Source: Flammeovirga agarivorans (lineage in GTDB: Bacteria; Bacteroidota; Bacteroidia; Cytophagales; Flammeovirgaceae). Taken from it: a stretch of 64,000 nucleotides of DNA. Location: NCBI RefSeq assembly GCF_012641475.1, contig NZ_JABAIL010000007.1, positions 124,001 to 188,000 of the forward strand. Direction: 5' to 3'. The notes below the pieces were generated by a model. The model worked only from the letters and a program-made list of their open reading frames with translations, was not told the origin of the DNA and searched no databases. A program made the position numbers and the translations under genes. Shown here piece by piece: positions 19,901 to 29,385 of this stretch (positions are counted from its first letter, which is position 1; the number at the start of each line of letters is the position of its first letter).

Positions 19901-21085
19901 ATGTTTAATTTACTTTCTAATGCTTTTAAGTATACCCCAAAAGGGGGGCAAATAAGCTTCCATGTTGTACAAGATCATGACAATATGGTTATGACAGTAG
20001 AAGACAATGGAATTGGTATTAAGCAAGAAGAAATTAGTCATATTTTTGAAAGGTTTTACAATGGTGAAAACCAAGAAACTGTCTTTGGAAGTAGTGGCAT
20101 TGGACTATTTTTAGTAAAACAACTTCTGGATCTACAGCATGGGACAATCACAGTTGATAGCAAAGAGCATAGAGGTACTAAGTTTGTAGTTTCAATCCCA
20201 ACCAATATTGAAGAAGCAACAAAAGAACTTCAAAACATCAATGAAGATGAAGTGATCGAAAAGGAAGCTAAGAAAGACTCAGTTCCTGATGTTACAAAGA
20301 ATAATAAGCCGAAGATTCTTGTAGTAGATGACAATGAAGATATACGTTCATTAATTCATCAATTATTTGATGACAGATACCAGGTTTTTGATGCCGTAGA
20401 TGGAGAGGATGGTTTAGAAAAAACAATGTCTATAGGTCCTGATGTATTATTACTTGATATCAATATGCCAAAAATGAATGGTTATGAATTGGCAGAACAT
20501 TTAAAAGGAAACCCTGAGACAAGCCATATATCGATCATCTTTTTATCAGCTTTGGTAGACTATGAATCAAAGAAAAAGGCTCTAGAAAAAGGTGGACAGA
20601 TTCATATTTCAAAGCCGTTCTCCCCTTATATGTTAGAACTGCAGGTAAATAATCTAATAGCACAAAAATCTCATGAATCTGAAAAACTTAAGAAAAAGAT
20701 TATCATGAGTCCTGATAAAGAAGAAATTCTTACTAGAGATGAAATACTTCTAAAGAAGATTAAAGAGATCATTGAAGAAAACTATGGCGATGATCAATTT
20801 AATATTGATCAGATTGCTGATTCAGTAAACATGTCATACATTCAGTTCTATAGAAAGTTTAAATTGATTTCTGGATTGAATGCGAATAAGTACTTAAGAG
20901 AATACCGACTAAAGAAAGCAGCACACCTTTTAGAGCATGATGATGCACTATCTATTAGGGAAGTGATGTATACTGTAGGGTTCAATAGTCAATCATATTT
21001 TACTAAGGCGTTTAAAAAACAATATGCCGTAACACCAGCAGCATATAAAAAGCAGTTTAAGAAAGAAAGTGACAAATTAATGTAA
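16991..21085 (+). CDS. hybrid two-component system sensor/regulator (HTCS)
   Basis: A 1364-residue single-chain glycan sensor and transcription activator. In order: signal peptide (1-21); about 14 periplasmic beta-propeller repeats (Reg_prop type, e.g. GFIWMGTPNGLIRYDG) to about 680; a Y_Y_Y domain (about 710-795); a membrane helix (about 804-825); a histidine kinase with phosphorylated His860 in NISHELRTPLT; an ATPase domain; a receiver domain with Asp1156 in LLLDINMP; and a C-terminal AraC-type DNA-binding domain (about 1250-1355). It probably senses an oligosaccharide in the periplasm and activates the PUL through the TTGT-N9-ACAA boxes. Confidence 0.95.
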   Translation: MINRFFILIIVQLLLVPNLHASIKSIPYFNTLTNTDGLNQNTINCLHQDEFGFIWMGTPNGLIRYDGNEFKSFIHEPGDEKSLINSSVYDIYDDKKGKLWLSTNAGISIYSINNNSFLNLPEINNFLINGNKVVKIIEVNDNKKWILTKKDLLLVEGELQNISVKKVDVAGSRIEKDITYSDMVIYNGTYYILTNKALHISKRGEEGNFFTIEELEISQYKDHFFSKMMLDKEKKNLYVSTRQKILTFDLNWEKIRLVNSKDLSNYAIGNSHFHITNFESDNKGNIWVTTFGGGVIRYHNESQSILRYKHSDEDFSLSSNIINDILLEESGVVWFATGHGGISILDPYKKLFHIIGNNKVRSNSLSSNLVNDILIDSKNRLWVGHFLNGINISEQEFNLEKSHEMTFKSSLSHLNVNSLKEINNQIFIGTNKGLYIYDLKQEKYLEIKGFPSNINVVDELEGIDGKIIFSVGRKIYEFDLGGQKVVNNQKINVIPFHENLKVKGHVNQIFDNNKSIYFATNNGLFQYFKDSHKVKSFHTSKVDVNSLGEDKVFTIYRSSTNVLWIGTFGGGLHKCIERDNSIIGFERITRANGLPDNVIYSILEDKEGLLWLSTDDGIVKFNPKNNAIKIYDTSDGLSANNFRKSSYFKDQYGTLLMGSLKGVVAFNPLEIKNNPIVPNPQILHLKIRNEEIEANKKYDDKTLLTSPIFNTESITLPYEMNQITLELGALNPEGINNTKFAYRLKGIDTKWTMTETDQRHANYIKLPSGEYTFELKAYNSDGVESEEVKRLDIIIESPWYRTFTAYFFYLLILSLIIFGVTKYLSNMIRLQKRVLAEQKDKEHLTEINEAKLTFFTNISHELRTPLTLILSPLEKLAYDNRLHPELKSFVENININGQRLLNLTNSLIDFRKIGKGELKLKPIKQDIAPFVKKTADAFIDYSKDKNINYDVQIETAPIKGWFDKAVIERIMFNLLSNAFKYTPKGGQISFHVVQDHDNMVMTVEDNGIGIKQEEISHIFERFYNGENQETVFGSSGIGLFLVKQLLDLQHGTITVDSKEHRGTKFVVSIPTNIEEATKELQNINEDEVIEKEAKKDSVPDVTKNNKPKILVVDDNEDIRSLIHQLFDDRYQVFDAVDGEDGLEKTMSIGPDVLLLDINMPKMNGYELAEHLKGNPETSHISIIFLSALVDYESKKKALEKGGQIHISKPFSPYMLELQVNNLIAQKSHESEKLKKKIIMSPDKEEILTRDEILLKKIKEIIEENYGDDQFNIDQIADSVNMSYIQFYRKFKLISGLNANKYLREYRLKKAAHLLEHDDALSIREVMYTVGFNSQSYFTKAFKKQYAVTPAAYKKQFKKESDKLM

Positions 21086-21387
21086 CTTTTGTTCAAAATT
21101 TTCATGGATTCACTATCTACTTTTACATGGTCAGCAACACTTACTTTGATAAAATAGGAGCCATTACCTTGAGATGAATCGAAACAGTTTACCTATATAA
21201 ATATCTGCTTATTTGATGAATATCAATAGAGAGTAGATAATGCTAACAAGTGAAATGAAAGTATAATAAAGGCTCTATGATATCAATAAGATTGGAAGAT
21301 AAAGTACTTTCACCTCGAATATAAAGTGAGCATAATTAAAGGTGTGGATGATGAAACAACCATTGGAAGTTATAAAACAACAATAGA
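21086..21387. other. gene-free stretch, nothing recognised
   Basis: I see no gene, clear terminator or TAnnTTTG element in these 302 bp. It presumably holds the promoter of the next gene. Confidence 0.4.
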
Positions 21388-22524
21388 ATGAAATTAAAGA
21401 CTTTATTACTACTTCTTTCGTTAACTAGTTTTTTATCGAAAGCACAAAACATTGAAATTAAACATAATTGGGATAAAATGCCGCTGTTCTTTCATTTTGG
21501 ACAAGTTGAACATGAGTTGAACAAAGAACAAGTAAAGTTCGTTGCTGAAAGAACGAATATTGTGGCTTTAGAAAAACGTCATGCCTTTGTAGAAAATAAA
21601 AATACGGAGGATGGCATTTATAAAGACGCAAGAAAATTAAGAAAAGTAAATCCAGATGCAAAGGTGATCTTTTATTGGAATGCCTTTTTAAATTACCCTT
21701 TTTATGATGCTAATTCGGAATACGATAAGCATGATGAGTGGTGGCTTAAGAATTCAGATGGAACGCTTGATTATAAACCAAAGACAAAGAATCTGAAGAG
21801 GTATGACCTTTCTAATGAAAAAGTGCGTTCTTGGTGGGTTTCAGTCGCAAAATCTGCCATTAAAAAAGGTTGTGATGGTATTTTTATGGATGCATTTATG
21901 CAAGTGGGTAGCAAAGTAAACGAACGTAAGTGGGGAAAAGAAAAATATGATGCTATTCAAAAAGGAGTTTTTCAGTTGATGGAAGAATTGAGAGCTGCTA
22001 TTGGTAATGATCAGATGATTATCTATAATGGTGTACGTTCTTTAAGAGGGGAGACAAAAGGCATGCAATACTTACCATATGCAGACGCAGCTATGATTGA
22101 ACACTTTGGGTATTTTCATAGTGAATCAAAAGAAATGATGTTAGCAGATATAAAAGCAATTCAAGAGATTGGTAAGGCAAATAAAATGGCATTAGTAAAA
22201 GGGTGGCCTGGTTTTGCATGGATGGATAAAGATAAAATGGTATTGTCATTTAAAGAAAAAGAAGAACTTTCTAAAAAGGCCTTACCATTTGCTTTAGGAA
22301 GCTTCTTGATGGGAGCGGATGATAAAGCTTATTTTAGTTACTCATGGGGGTACCATTATGAACATGGTTTTGAAATAGATTATGAGTTATTCAAGAAAGC
22401 ACCTGGTAAACCTACTGGTGCATTTAAACAAAATGGATGGGTCTTAACAAGAGAATTCGAGAATGTAGTTATCACTGTTGACCTTGAAAATAAAACAGCA
22501 AATTACGATTGGAAGATCCAATAA
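21388..22524 (+). CDS. secreted putative glycoside hydrolase (TIM-barrel, GHL-type)
   Basis: A signal peptide (1-19) is followed by a single domain of about 355 residues that reads as a beta/alpha barrel: FFHFGQ, VALEKRHAF, VIFYWNAF, GIFMDAF, IIYNGVR, AAMIEHFG, MALVKGWPG and FLMGADD at strand ends. Asp168 (FMDAF) and Glu238 (IEHFG) are candidate catalytic acids. It resembles the hypothetical glycosyl hydrolase families built from such barrels, but I cannot assign a CAZy family. The next gene contains the same domain inside a larger protein, so the two may act together on one glycan. Confidence 0.7.
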   Translation: MKLKTLLLLLSLTSFLSKAQNIEIKHNWDKMPLFFHFGQVEHELNKEQVKFVAERTNIVALEKRHAFVENKNTEDGIYKDARKLRKVNPDAKVIFYWNAFLNYPFYDANSEYDKHDEWWLKNSDGTLDYKPKTKNLKRYDLSNEKVRSWWVSVAKSAIKKGCDGIFMDAFMQVGSKVNERKWGKEKYDAIQKGVFQLMEELRAAIGNDQMIIYNGVRSLRGETKGMQYLPYADAAMIEHFGYFHSESKEMMLADIKAIQEIGKANKMALVKGWPGFAWMDKDKMVLSFKEKEELSKKALPFALGSFLMGADDKAYFSYSWGYHYEHGFEIDYELFKKAPGKPTGAFKQNGWVLTREFENVVITVDLENKTANYDWKIQ

Positions 22525-22547
22525 GTTTTTATTGAAAATGTAAATTT

Positions 22548-22584
22548 GACCCATTATTAATTTATTTAGTAATGGGTCTTTTTT
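22548..22584 (+). terminator. intrinsic terminator
   Basis: A 9-bp stem (gacccatta / taatgggtc) with a T run, 24 bp after the stop of the putative glycosidase. The next gene therefore probably has its own promoter. Confidence 0.75.
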
Positions 22585-22704
22585 ATACTGTAAAGGCAGT
22601 TTTTAGTCCAAATTGGAAATTCTTTGAAAGAAAAAAGCCCCAAAAATCAATGCATTACAGCGATCTTTGATTTGAAATGAATTATCACTCAGATTAACAA
22701 CCGA

Positions 22705-25700
22705 ATGAAACAACAAATACTTCTTATCCCTCTATTATTAATTATCTCATTTGCTTCTGTTTTTGCTGTTAATAGTGAAGAAGGAAACGAACTTGAGCCT
22801 ATTGATATTACTATTCATTCAGATGGATCTACTATAGCAATAGAATATGAGGACATTGGCGTTTTTGAACAAGAAATTAGTGGAGAGAATTATATCCTAT
22901 GGATCAATAATGTTGAGTATACTATAGAGAAGGTGACTCAGGTTGAAAATATGCTCAACTTACTAATACCTTCTTGGATTGAGATAAGTGATTACGATGA
23001 ACTCACATTGACATTTTTTTCTGATAATCAGTTGAACGATAAAGGGGTATCATTGATGTCTTTTGAGAAAAGAACGATAGAAAATACGGTTCAATATGAA
23101 GTGAAGTTTCCAGATTATTACCCAAATTTTTCATGGAATCATATCAATACACACCTTCATTTTCACAAGAATATTGATTTACTAAATGAAGAGGAAGTTC
23201 AGTTTGTCGCTCATCAAAGCCCCTTCATCACTTTAGAGAAAACTCATGCGATGAAGGCTTATGGAAGTACGGAAAAAGGGATTGCGGCAGAAACTCGTCA
23301 ACTTAAAAGAATTAACCCTAACCTTCAGGTGTTATATTATTGGAATGGATTTGTACACTATGATGTCTATGAGGCTAGCGAAGAATTTCAACAACACCCT
23401 GAATGGGTTTTAGAAGACAGTAGGGAGACATCAAATACAAATTATGATCTTACAAATCCTGAGATGAGATCATGGTGGGTACAGTCATTAAAAGAGGCTA
23501 TTGTGAACAGCAATACAGATGGTGTATTTGTGGATGCATTAACTCAGATTACTGTTGAAAACAATAAAAACTACTGGGGAGAAGAGAAGTTTTATGAACT
23601 TGGAGAAAGTGTTTTTAAGCTTTTAGAGGAAACTAGATCTGCAATTGGAGACGATAAAATTATTCTAGTAAATGGAATAAGATCTGTAAACGAACAAACT
23701 AACGGTACACAATATGCAGACTATGTGGATGCATTTATGATTGAACATTTTGCCTTTTTACAAGCTGAAAGCAAGGAGAATATATTGCTTGATTTAAAAG
23801 CTATGGACAATATGGGCAAGAAGGGAAAGATGGTATTATTAAAAGCATGGCCTGGTTGGTATTGGAGAGAGAACGAATTTATGGATCAATACTCACAGGA
23901 TGAATTAATTGCACTAGCTAATGATAACTTGGACTTTCCGTTAGGATGTTTTCTGATGGGAATGCATGAGTATTCTTATATTCTTTATGGTTGGGGATAT
24001 GCCCACACACAAGGGTGGATGGAAGATTATGAGAAGCTTAAACAGAACTTTGGCAAGCCATTATCAAACTTTAAAAAAGAAGGTTGGATACTCTCAAGAG
24101 AATTTGAAAATGGTAAAGTAATGGTTGATTTAGAAAATAAAACAGCCACTTTTGAAAAGTCTTTCTTTAATTATTACGCCAATTCTCAGACCTCAACATT
24201 AGTAGATAGTCTTAATTCAGATGGATTGGATTATTTTGAAAAAGTAAAGAATCCAGACCCCAAAAACAATACGGCTACATTTGTAGGTAAATTTAAGAAT
24301 CAACCAAATGAGCAAACTTCAATATCTTTCTATTTGAATGGTTCATTGGATTCTGAGTCAACCACTCAATTTAAATTCCAACTTTATGTAAAAAAAGGAT
24401 CACATCTTAGTGTTCTAAATCATTCTATATCAGTAAATATTACTGATAATGATGGGTTAATCTGGGAAGAAGAGTTGCCGATAGAGCAATACAACGAATG
24501 GATAAATTATACTATCGAAATACCCTATGATCAACTAAAAAACCTTGAACTGAATACCATCCAATTGAGGTTTGATACTCCAGATAACGACAAGGTTTTA
24601 GAATATTACTTAGAAGGAGTAATGGGTCCAAATGTGGTGAGTAATGCAATTGAGTTGGAAGGGTATTCAAATAAGTATGGCAATGAGGTCATATTAGACC
24701 TTAAAAGTACTCAAAATATAACAGTTTCTAATGATCTAACTTTCCAATTAGAAGTTGATACTGATATTTACGAAGGCCTTGATAATGTTTTTAGTTCAGA
24801 GAAGAGATTAGTATTAAACCTACCGAAACCACTTGTTTCTTCAACTAGTAAAAACATTAAAATTAATATTACGAAAGGAAGTATTGTAGATGAAAGTGAT
24901 AATAAGTTAGAAGTATCATCAAAAATTAATATCAATAACAAAACGACTACCGAATTTGTAGAATATTATAATACAACTAAGAGAAACTCATTGGTTAGGG
25001 TAGATACTCTATTAAATACTGCCTCAATAATTGAAGATTCAGCTACTTCACCAATTATAACAAGTTTTTTTCCAGATACTTCAACATTAAAATTTACTAG
25101 GGGTGAAAATACAGTATTCTCTTTCCTACAATTTAATTTAAAAAAGGCCATTGATCTTAAAACATCAAGTACTTTTTCAATAAATATTTATCAGAAGAGT
25201 GAGGATGAATCAATAACAGATAATATGATATCATGTTATTTGAGAAAAGACAATAAGACTGAAACACAAGTTAAGGTTGATAAATTTATCACAAAGCAAG
25301 ACGAGTGGGATAATCTGATTTTCGATTTTAGTAGTGTTCAGTTATTGGAAGAAGAATACAATCAATTATTATTCTTTTTTGCATCACCAGATTATGATTT
25401 TGATGCTTCAAATAAATCAATTTTTATTGAAGACATTAGAGGCCCTGAGTTGATGAATTTTACCATCGAAGTACCTGTGGAAGATAAAATTACTAGTAGT
25501 ATTGATTCTGAGGCTATACTTGTAGTTTATCCTAATCCTTCTTCACACAACATTATGTACTTTAATAGAGATGTTACTGAAGTTTATGTGTACAATCTTG
25601 AAGGTAAATTAATATTTGAAGAAACTTCTGATCAAATGAGATGGGTGAACTTACAGAAAATAAATTCAGGTATCTTTCTAGTAAAAGTTAGACTTCCTGA

Positions 25701-25737
25701 TGGTAAGTATTATACACAACGTTGGGTAAAACAATAA
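22705..25737 (+). CDS. multidomain secreted putative glycoside hydrolase with T9SS sorting domain
   Basis: A 1010-residue protein. A signal peptide (1-22) and an N-terminal beta domain (about 30-130) precede a barrel homologous to the whole of the preceding gene product (about 140-490), with matching acids Asp277 (FVDAL) and Glu347 (IEHFA). Two copies of a beta-sandwich module follow (about 505-643 and 760-915), also found in the proteins at 31040 and 33091. The C-terminus (about 935-1010, VVYPNPSS onward) is a type A sorting domain, so the enzyme should cross the outer membrane by type IX secretion and be anchored or released outside. Confidence 0.75.
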   Translation: MKQQILLIPLLLIISFASVFAVNSEEGNELEPIDITIHSDGSTIAIEYEDIGVFEQEISGENYILWINNVEYTIEKVTQVENMLNLLIPSWIEISDYDELTLTFFSDNQLNDKGVSLMSFEKRTIENTVQYEVKFPDYYPNFSWNHINTHLHFHKNIDLLNEEEVQFVAHQSPFITLEKTHAMKAYGSTEKGIAAETRQLKRINPNLQVLYYWNGFVHYDVYEASEEFQQHPEWVLEDSRETSNTNYDLTNPEMRSWWVQSLKEAIVNSNTDGVFVDALTQITVENNKNYWGEEKFYELGESVFKLLEETRSAIGDDKIILVNGIRSVNEQTNGTQYADYVDAFMIEHFAFLQAESKENILLDLKAMDNMGKKGKMVLLKAWPGWYWRENEFMDQYSQDELIALANDNLDFPLGCFLMGMHEYSYILYGWGYAHTQGWMEDYEKLKQNFGKPLSNFKKEGWILSREFENGKVMVDLENKTATFEKSFFNYYANSQTSTLVDSLNSDGLDYFEKVKNPDPKNNTATFVGKFKNQPNEQTSISFYLNGSLDSESTTQFKFQLYVKKGSHLSVLNHSISVNITDNDGLIWEEELPIEQYNEWINYTIEIPYDQLKNLELNTIQLRFDTPDNDKVLEYYLEGVMGPNVVSNAIELEGYSNKYGNEVILDLKSTQNITVSNDLTFQLEVDTDIYEGLDNVFSSEKRLVLNLPKPLVSSTSKNIKINITKGSIVDESDNKLEVSSKININNKTTTEFVEYYNTTKRNSLVRVDTLLNTASIIEDSATSPIITSFFPDTSTLKFTRGENTVFSFLQFNLKKAIDLKTSSTFSINIYQKSEDESITDNMISCYLRKDNKTETQVKVDKFITKQDEWDNLIFDFSSVQLLEEEYNQLLFFFASPDYDFDASNKSIFIEDIRGPELMNFTIEVPVEDKITSSIDSEAILVVYPNPSSHNIMYFNRDVTEVYVYNLEGKLIFEETSDQMRWVNLQKINSGIFLVKVRLPDGKYYTQRWVKQ

Positions 25738-25787
25738 AATTTATTCAGTTTATAATTATCCGTTATCTTCTGAAAAGATAATTTATG

Positions 25788-25829
25788 CTCCTTATCACTA
25801 TTTTGACTTAGTGTTTAAGGAGTTTTTTC
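25788..25829 (+). terminator. intrinsic terminator
   Basis: Outer stem ctcctta / taaggag and inner stem cact / agtg with an internal loop, followed by six T. Placed 50 bp after the multidomain glycosidase gene. Confidence 0.7.
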
Positions 25830-26123
25830 TTTGCTTATTTATTCAATTGTACTAAAATAATAGAATTAAATGATGTAGAGTGATATTTTTTTGCTAAAAA
25901 ATATCTTCAGTACTCAAATTAATAAGTATATGCTGTAAGTTATTGAAAGTTTAATTTAATTGATATTTAATAATGAAAAACATCTTAACAGTATTTATAA
26001 TGAGTGCTTTATTAAATTTTTAAATAGCCTTAATTGTTAATTACACACTATTTATTTGTCAATTTCAATGAAATCAAGGAGAAAAATCGTATAATTGTAC
26101 TTATCGTATAAATGAGCTATGAA

Positions 26124-26140
26124 TTGTAATTTTTAAACAA
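26124..26140 (+). promoter_or_regulatory. shared TTGT-N9-ACAA box upstream of susC
   Basis: TTGTAATTTTTAAACAA starts 39 bp upstream of the -7 element at 26163, the usual place for an activator site. The copy at 32857 has the same spacing within one base. Confidence 0.65.
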
Positions 26141-26162
26141 TGAAATTAGCAAGCGTAACCAA

Positions 26163-26170
26163 TACATTTG
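26163..26170 (+). promoter_or_regulatory. probable -7 promoter element (TACATTTG) of susC
   Basis: Matches TAnnTTTG, 46 bp before the GTG start. No good -33 element, as expected for an activator-dependent promoter. Confidence 0.6.
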
Positions 26171-26215
26171 TAATCATCAGACGAATTATTTTTTAACTTT
26201 CTTTCTGACTATACG

Positions 26216-29200
26216 GTGAATAAAAATTACAAATTAAAAACTAACATCTTATTCTTATTTTTTCTCTTAACATTGACAACACAGCAACTAATTAATGCTC
26301 AAAGTTTTGATGTTAAAGGGGTAGTCAAGAGTGAAGATGTCACCTTACCAGGAGCATTGATTGCTGTAAAGGGTAATGGTAATGTAGGTACAGTAACCGA
26401 CATCAATGGTGAGTTCAGTATCCAAGCAAAAAAGGATGATACTCTTGTTGTTTCTTTTCTAGGGTTTAAAACCATAGAAGTGCCAGTGAATGGTAGGAAA
26501 CAAATTGAAGTGGTGCTTACTGAAGAAATGAATGAATTAGATGAGGTTGTAGTCATTGGCTATGGCGCTCAAAAAAAAGAAGATTTGACGGGTTCTGTTG
26601 GACGAGTAGGGAAAGAAATACTTGAGAAAACGAATACCGCTTCTTTCGAAAACGAATTACAAGGTAGAATGGCAGGTGTACAAGTGACCTCTAATTCAGG
26701 TCAACCTGGAGCATCCTCAACCATTAGAATCAGAGGGGTTAATTCTTTGGGTGGTAATTCTAATCCTTTGTATGTGATTGACGGAGTTCCCCTCATCTCA
26801 AATACTACAGGTGGTTTTGCCCAAGAAGAAGGTGCTCAATTAAGTGCATTGGCTGATCTAAATCCAAAAGACATTGAGTCAATTGAAGTATTAAAAGATG
26901 CCTCTTCAACGGCAATCTATGGTGCGATGGGCTCGAATGGTGTTATTCTTATCACAACAAAAAAAGGTGAAGAAGGAAAGATCAGAGTAAACTCATCTTT
27001 AAACTATTCTGTTCATGAAGTTGCCCCTTGGATGTATATTGATATGATCGATGCAAATGATTTTATTAATTTAAGAAAAGAAGCAGGACATAATGTCTCA
27101 GAAGAAAACCTTGAGTTAGCTCAGAATGGGCAAATGCCTTCTACAGATTGGCAAAAAGAGTTTTATAAACAAGGAAGAACTGTAGATGGAAATGTTACTG
27201 TATCAGGAGGTACAAAAAAATACAACTTTTATACTTCAGCTGGCTATTATGACTCTGAAGGTATCATTCCAAATTCTGGATATACAAGGTTCTCTTTAAA
27301 AGGTAGTTTTAATGCCAACTTATCAGATAAAGTGAGAGTTGGATCATCAATGAACTTCTCTAGAAGTATGTCAGACGTTGTTAACACAGCGACAAGTTTT
27401 AATGATCAAGAAGGCCAATCTAGTGTGGTATACCATACATTGAGATCGCACCCAACAATGACAGTAAATGGAGAAAACCTATTATCCGAAGACTTTCTGA
27501 TTCAATCACTCTATAATACGCCAATAACTTTAGCCAACAGTAATACGACAGACTATATCAATAATAACTTAATTGGTAATTTGTACTTTAAATATAAACC
27601 TATTGATGGTTTAGAATTTGAGTCTAAATTTGGATTTTATTTAAGTCAGAGAGAAAACTCATTTTATAGAGACAGATCACTTTATGTACAAGGTTACAAC
27701 GGTGGTTGGGCCAGAAGAAGATTTACCAATGTAAATACCTGGAACTGGGACAACATGATGCGTTATAACAAGAAATGGGGGAAACTAAAGTCTGAAAACC
27801 TTCTATTAGTAAACGCTAGATATTCTGGTAATCACTATATCCAACAAGAAGCGAAGAACTTTCCTTCTGATGCAACACTTTATCATGATATGGGAGCAGG
27901 TTTGATTCAGATGCCTAATGTTTCCGGTATTGATGAAAGAACAATGTTGTCTGGTGTGGCGAGGTCAATTCTAAGTTTTGATGATAGATATTTCTTAACG
28001 ATGTCTATTAGAGCAGATGGAGCCTCTCAATTTTCTGAAGGAAACAAGTGGGGATATTTCCCTGCAATCTCTGGTGCATGGAAAATCAACAATGAGAAAT
28101 TCCTAAAGGATAAAAAGAATATTGATCTAGTTAAATTACGAATTGGTTATGGTGAAAACGGTAACCCTGCCACGTATACAGGTCAGTCTTTATCTACATT
28201 CAATTCTGGGAGAATCATTTTAGGAAACCCTGAAAACCAATATTCTTCCTATCAAGAAGCATCTTTTACTAATGATGAGTTAAGATGGGAGAAAACGAAA
28301 GAAATCAACTTTGGTCTTGATCTAGCTTTCTTTAAAGAAAGAATAGCAATTACAGCAGACTATTATAAAAAGAATACTGAAGACCTATTATTGAATACAA
28401 ATGTACCTGCATTTACTGGATTCCAAACAGGTTTACTTAATGTAGGTACACTAGAAAATGAAGGTTTTGAATTTTCATTAACTACAGTGAATATCGAAAG
28501 AAGAAACTTTTCATGGTCAACAACCAGTAATATTACCTTGGGTAAAACGATTATCACGGAACTTCTCACAGACCCTTTAAGTTCTGGTTATCAAAACCCT
28601 TGGGTGTCTGGGCCTACTCAGAGACTAATTGTTGGAGAAGAGTTAGGTACATTCTGGGGGTACAAATCTGATGGTATTTATCAGTATAGTGACTTTGAAG
28701 AGTTTCAAGGGATGACTCAAGAGCAGGCGGCCAATAAATTTAAGTCAGATATTGCTAGAGATCCACAAGTAACTTATACACCCTGGAAAGAGTCGGATAT
28801 TCATCAAGCTAATCAGCCTGGTCAGCAAAAATATAAGGATGTAAATGGTGATGGTAAAATATCTGTAGATGATCAAACAATAATTGGTACTGCACAGCCT
28901 GATTTTGTATGGTCAATGAACAACACATTCTCATACAAAAACCTTGAGCTAAGCATCTATTTTGTAGGTGAACAAGGAAAAGATATGGCCAACTTAACCA
29001 ATTGGAGATTATCATTTATGGATGGTAACTCAAATATCACTCAAGAAATGTATGATACAAGGTGGACACCTGACAATCCGAGTAGCACTAACCATAGGCC
29101 ATCAAGATATAATACGCAATCACAATTACCTTTTAGTGATCTTGTGATCGAAGATGCATCTTATATCAGGTTAAAGAGAGTAAGTATGACTTACCGTTTT

Positions 29201-29383
29201 AAAATGAATAAAACTAGAGGTTCAATAATGTTATCAGCTAATGATATTTACACATGGACTAATTATAAAGGATACAATCCAGATGTTTCTTTAAATGGAG
29301 CAAACTCATTAATGATGGGACATGATTATGGTATCTATCCACTACCAATTACTTACACTGTTGGAATTTCACTTAGCCTTTAA
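26216..29383 (+). CDS. SusC/RagA-family TonB-linked outer membrane transporter
   Basis: A 1055-residue TonB-dependent porin that imports oligosaccharides with its SusD lid. A signal peptide (about 1-29) is followed by a carboxypeptidase-regulatory-like domain (30-110), a TonB box region (DEVVVIGYG near 109), the plug domain (RIRGVNSLGGNSNPLYVIDG) and a 22-strand barrel ending in aromatic residues and ...YTVGISLSL. The start codon is GTG at 26216; no ATG precedes it in frame. The susD gene starts 3 bp after the stop. The transported glycan cannot be read from sequence, but fucose genes on both sides suggest a fucose-containing one. Confidence 0.95.
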   Translation: MNKNYKLKTNILFLFFLLTLTTQQLINAQSFDVKGVVKSEDVTLPGALIAVKGNGNVGTVTDINGEFSIQAKKDDTLVVSFLGFKTIEVPVNGRKQIEVVLTEEMNELDEVVVIGYGAQKKEDLTGSVGRVGKEILEKTNTASFENELQGRMAGVQVTSNSGQPGASSTIRIRGVNSLGGNSNPLYVIDGVPLISNTTGGFAQEEGAQLSALADLNPKDIESIEVLKDASSTAIYGAMGSNGVILITTKKGEEGKIRVNSSLNYSVHEVAPWMYIDMIDANDFINLRKEAGHNVSEENLELAQNGQMPSTDWQKEFYKQGRTVDGNVTVSGGTKKYNFYTSAGYYDSEGIIPNSGYTRFSLKGSFNANLSDKVRVGSSMNFSRSMSDVVNTATSFNDQEGQSSVVYHTLRSHPTMTVNGENLLSEDFLIQSLYNTPITLANSNTTDYINNNLIGNLYFKYKPIDGLEFESKFGFYLSQRENSFYRDRSLYVQGYNGGWARRRFTNVNTWNWDNMMRYNKKWGKLKSENLLLVNARYSGNHYIQQEAKNFPSDATLYHDMGAGLIQMPNVSGIDERTMLSGVARSILSFDDRYFLTMSIRADGASQFSEGNKWGYFPAISGAWKINNEKFLKDKKNIDLVKLRIGYGENGNPATYTGQSLSTFNSGRIILGNPENQYSSYQEASFTNDELRWEKTKEINFGLDLAFFKERIAITADYYKKNTEDLLLNTNVPAFTGFQTGLLNVGTLENEGFEFSLTTVNIERRNFSWSTTSNITLGKTIITELLTDPLSSGYQNPWVSGPTQRLIVGEELGTFWGYKSDGIYQYSDFEEFQGMTQEQAANKFKSDIARDPQVTYTPWKESDIHQANQPGQQKYKDVNGDGKISVDDQTIIGTAQPDFVWSMNNTFSYKNLELSIYFVGEQGKDMANLTNWRLSFMDGNSNITQEMYDTRWTPDNPSSTNHRPSRYNTQSQLPFSDLVIEDASYIRLKRVSMTYRFKMNKTRGSIMLSANDIYTWTNYKGYNPDVSLNGANSLMMGHDYGIYPLPITYTVGISLSL

Positions 29384-29385
29384 TT

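Larger units (their letters stand above)
25738..26215. other. gene-free stretch upstream of susC
   Basis: Contains a terminator (25788-25828), a 16-codon ORF that reads like a lone signal-peptide start (MKNILTVFIMSALLNF, 25973-26023) and might be a gene remnant, the TTGT-N9-ACAA box (26124-26140) and a -7 element (26163-26170). Confidence 0.5.
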
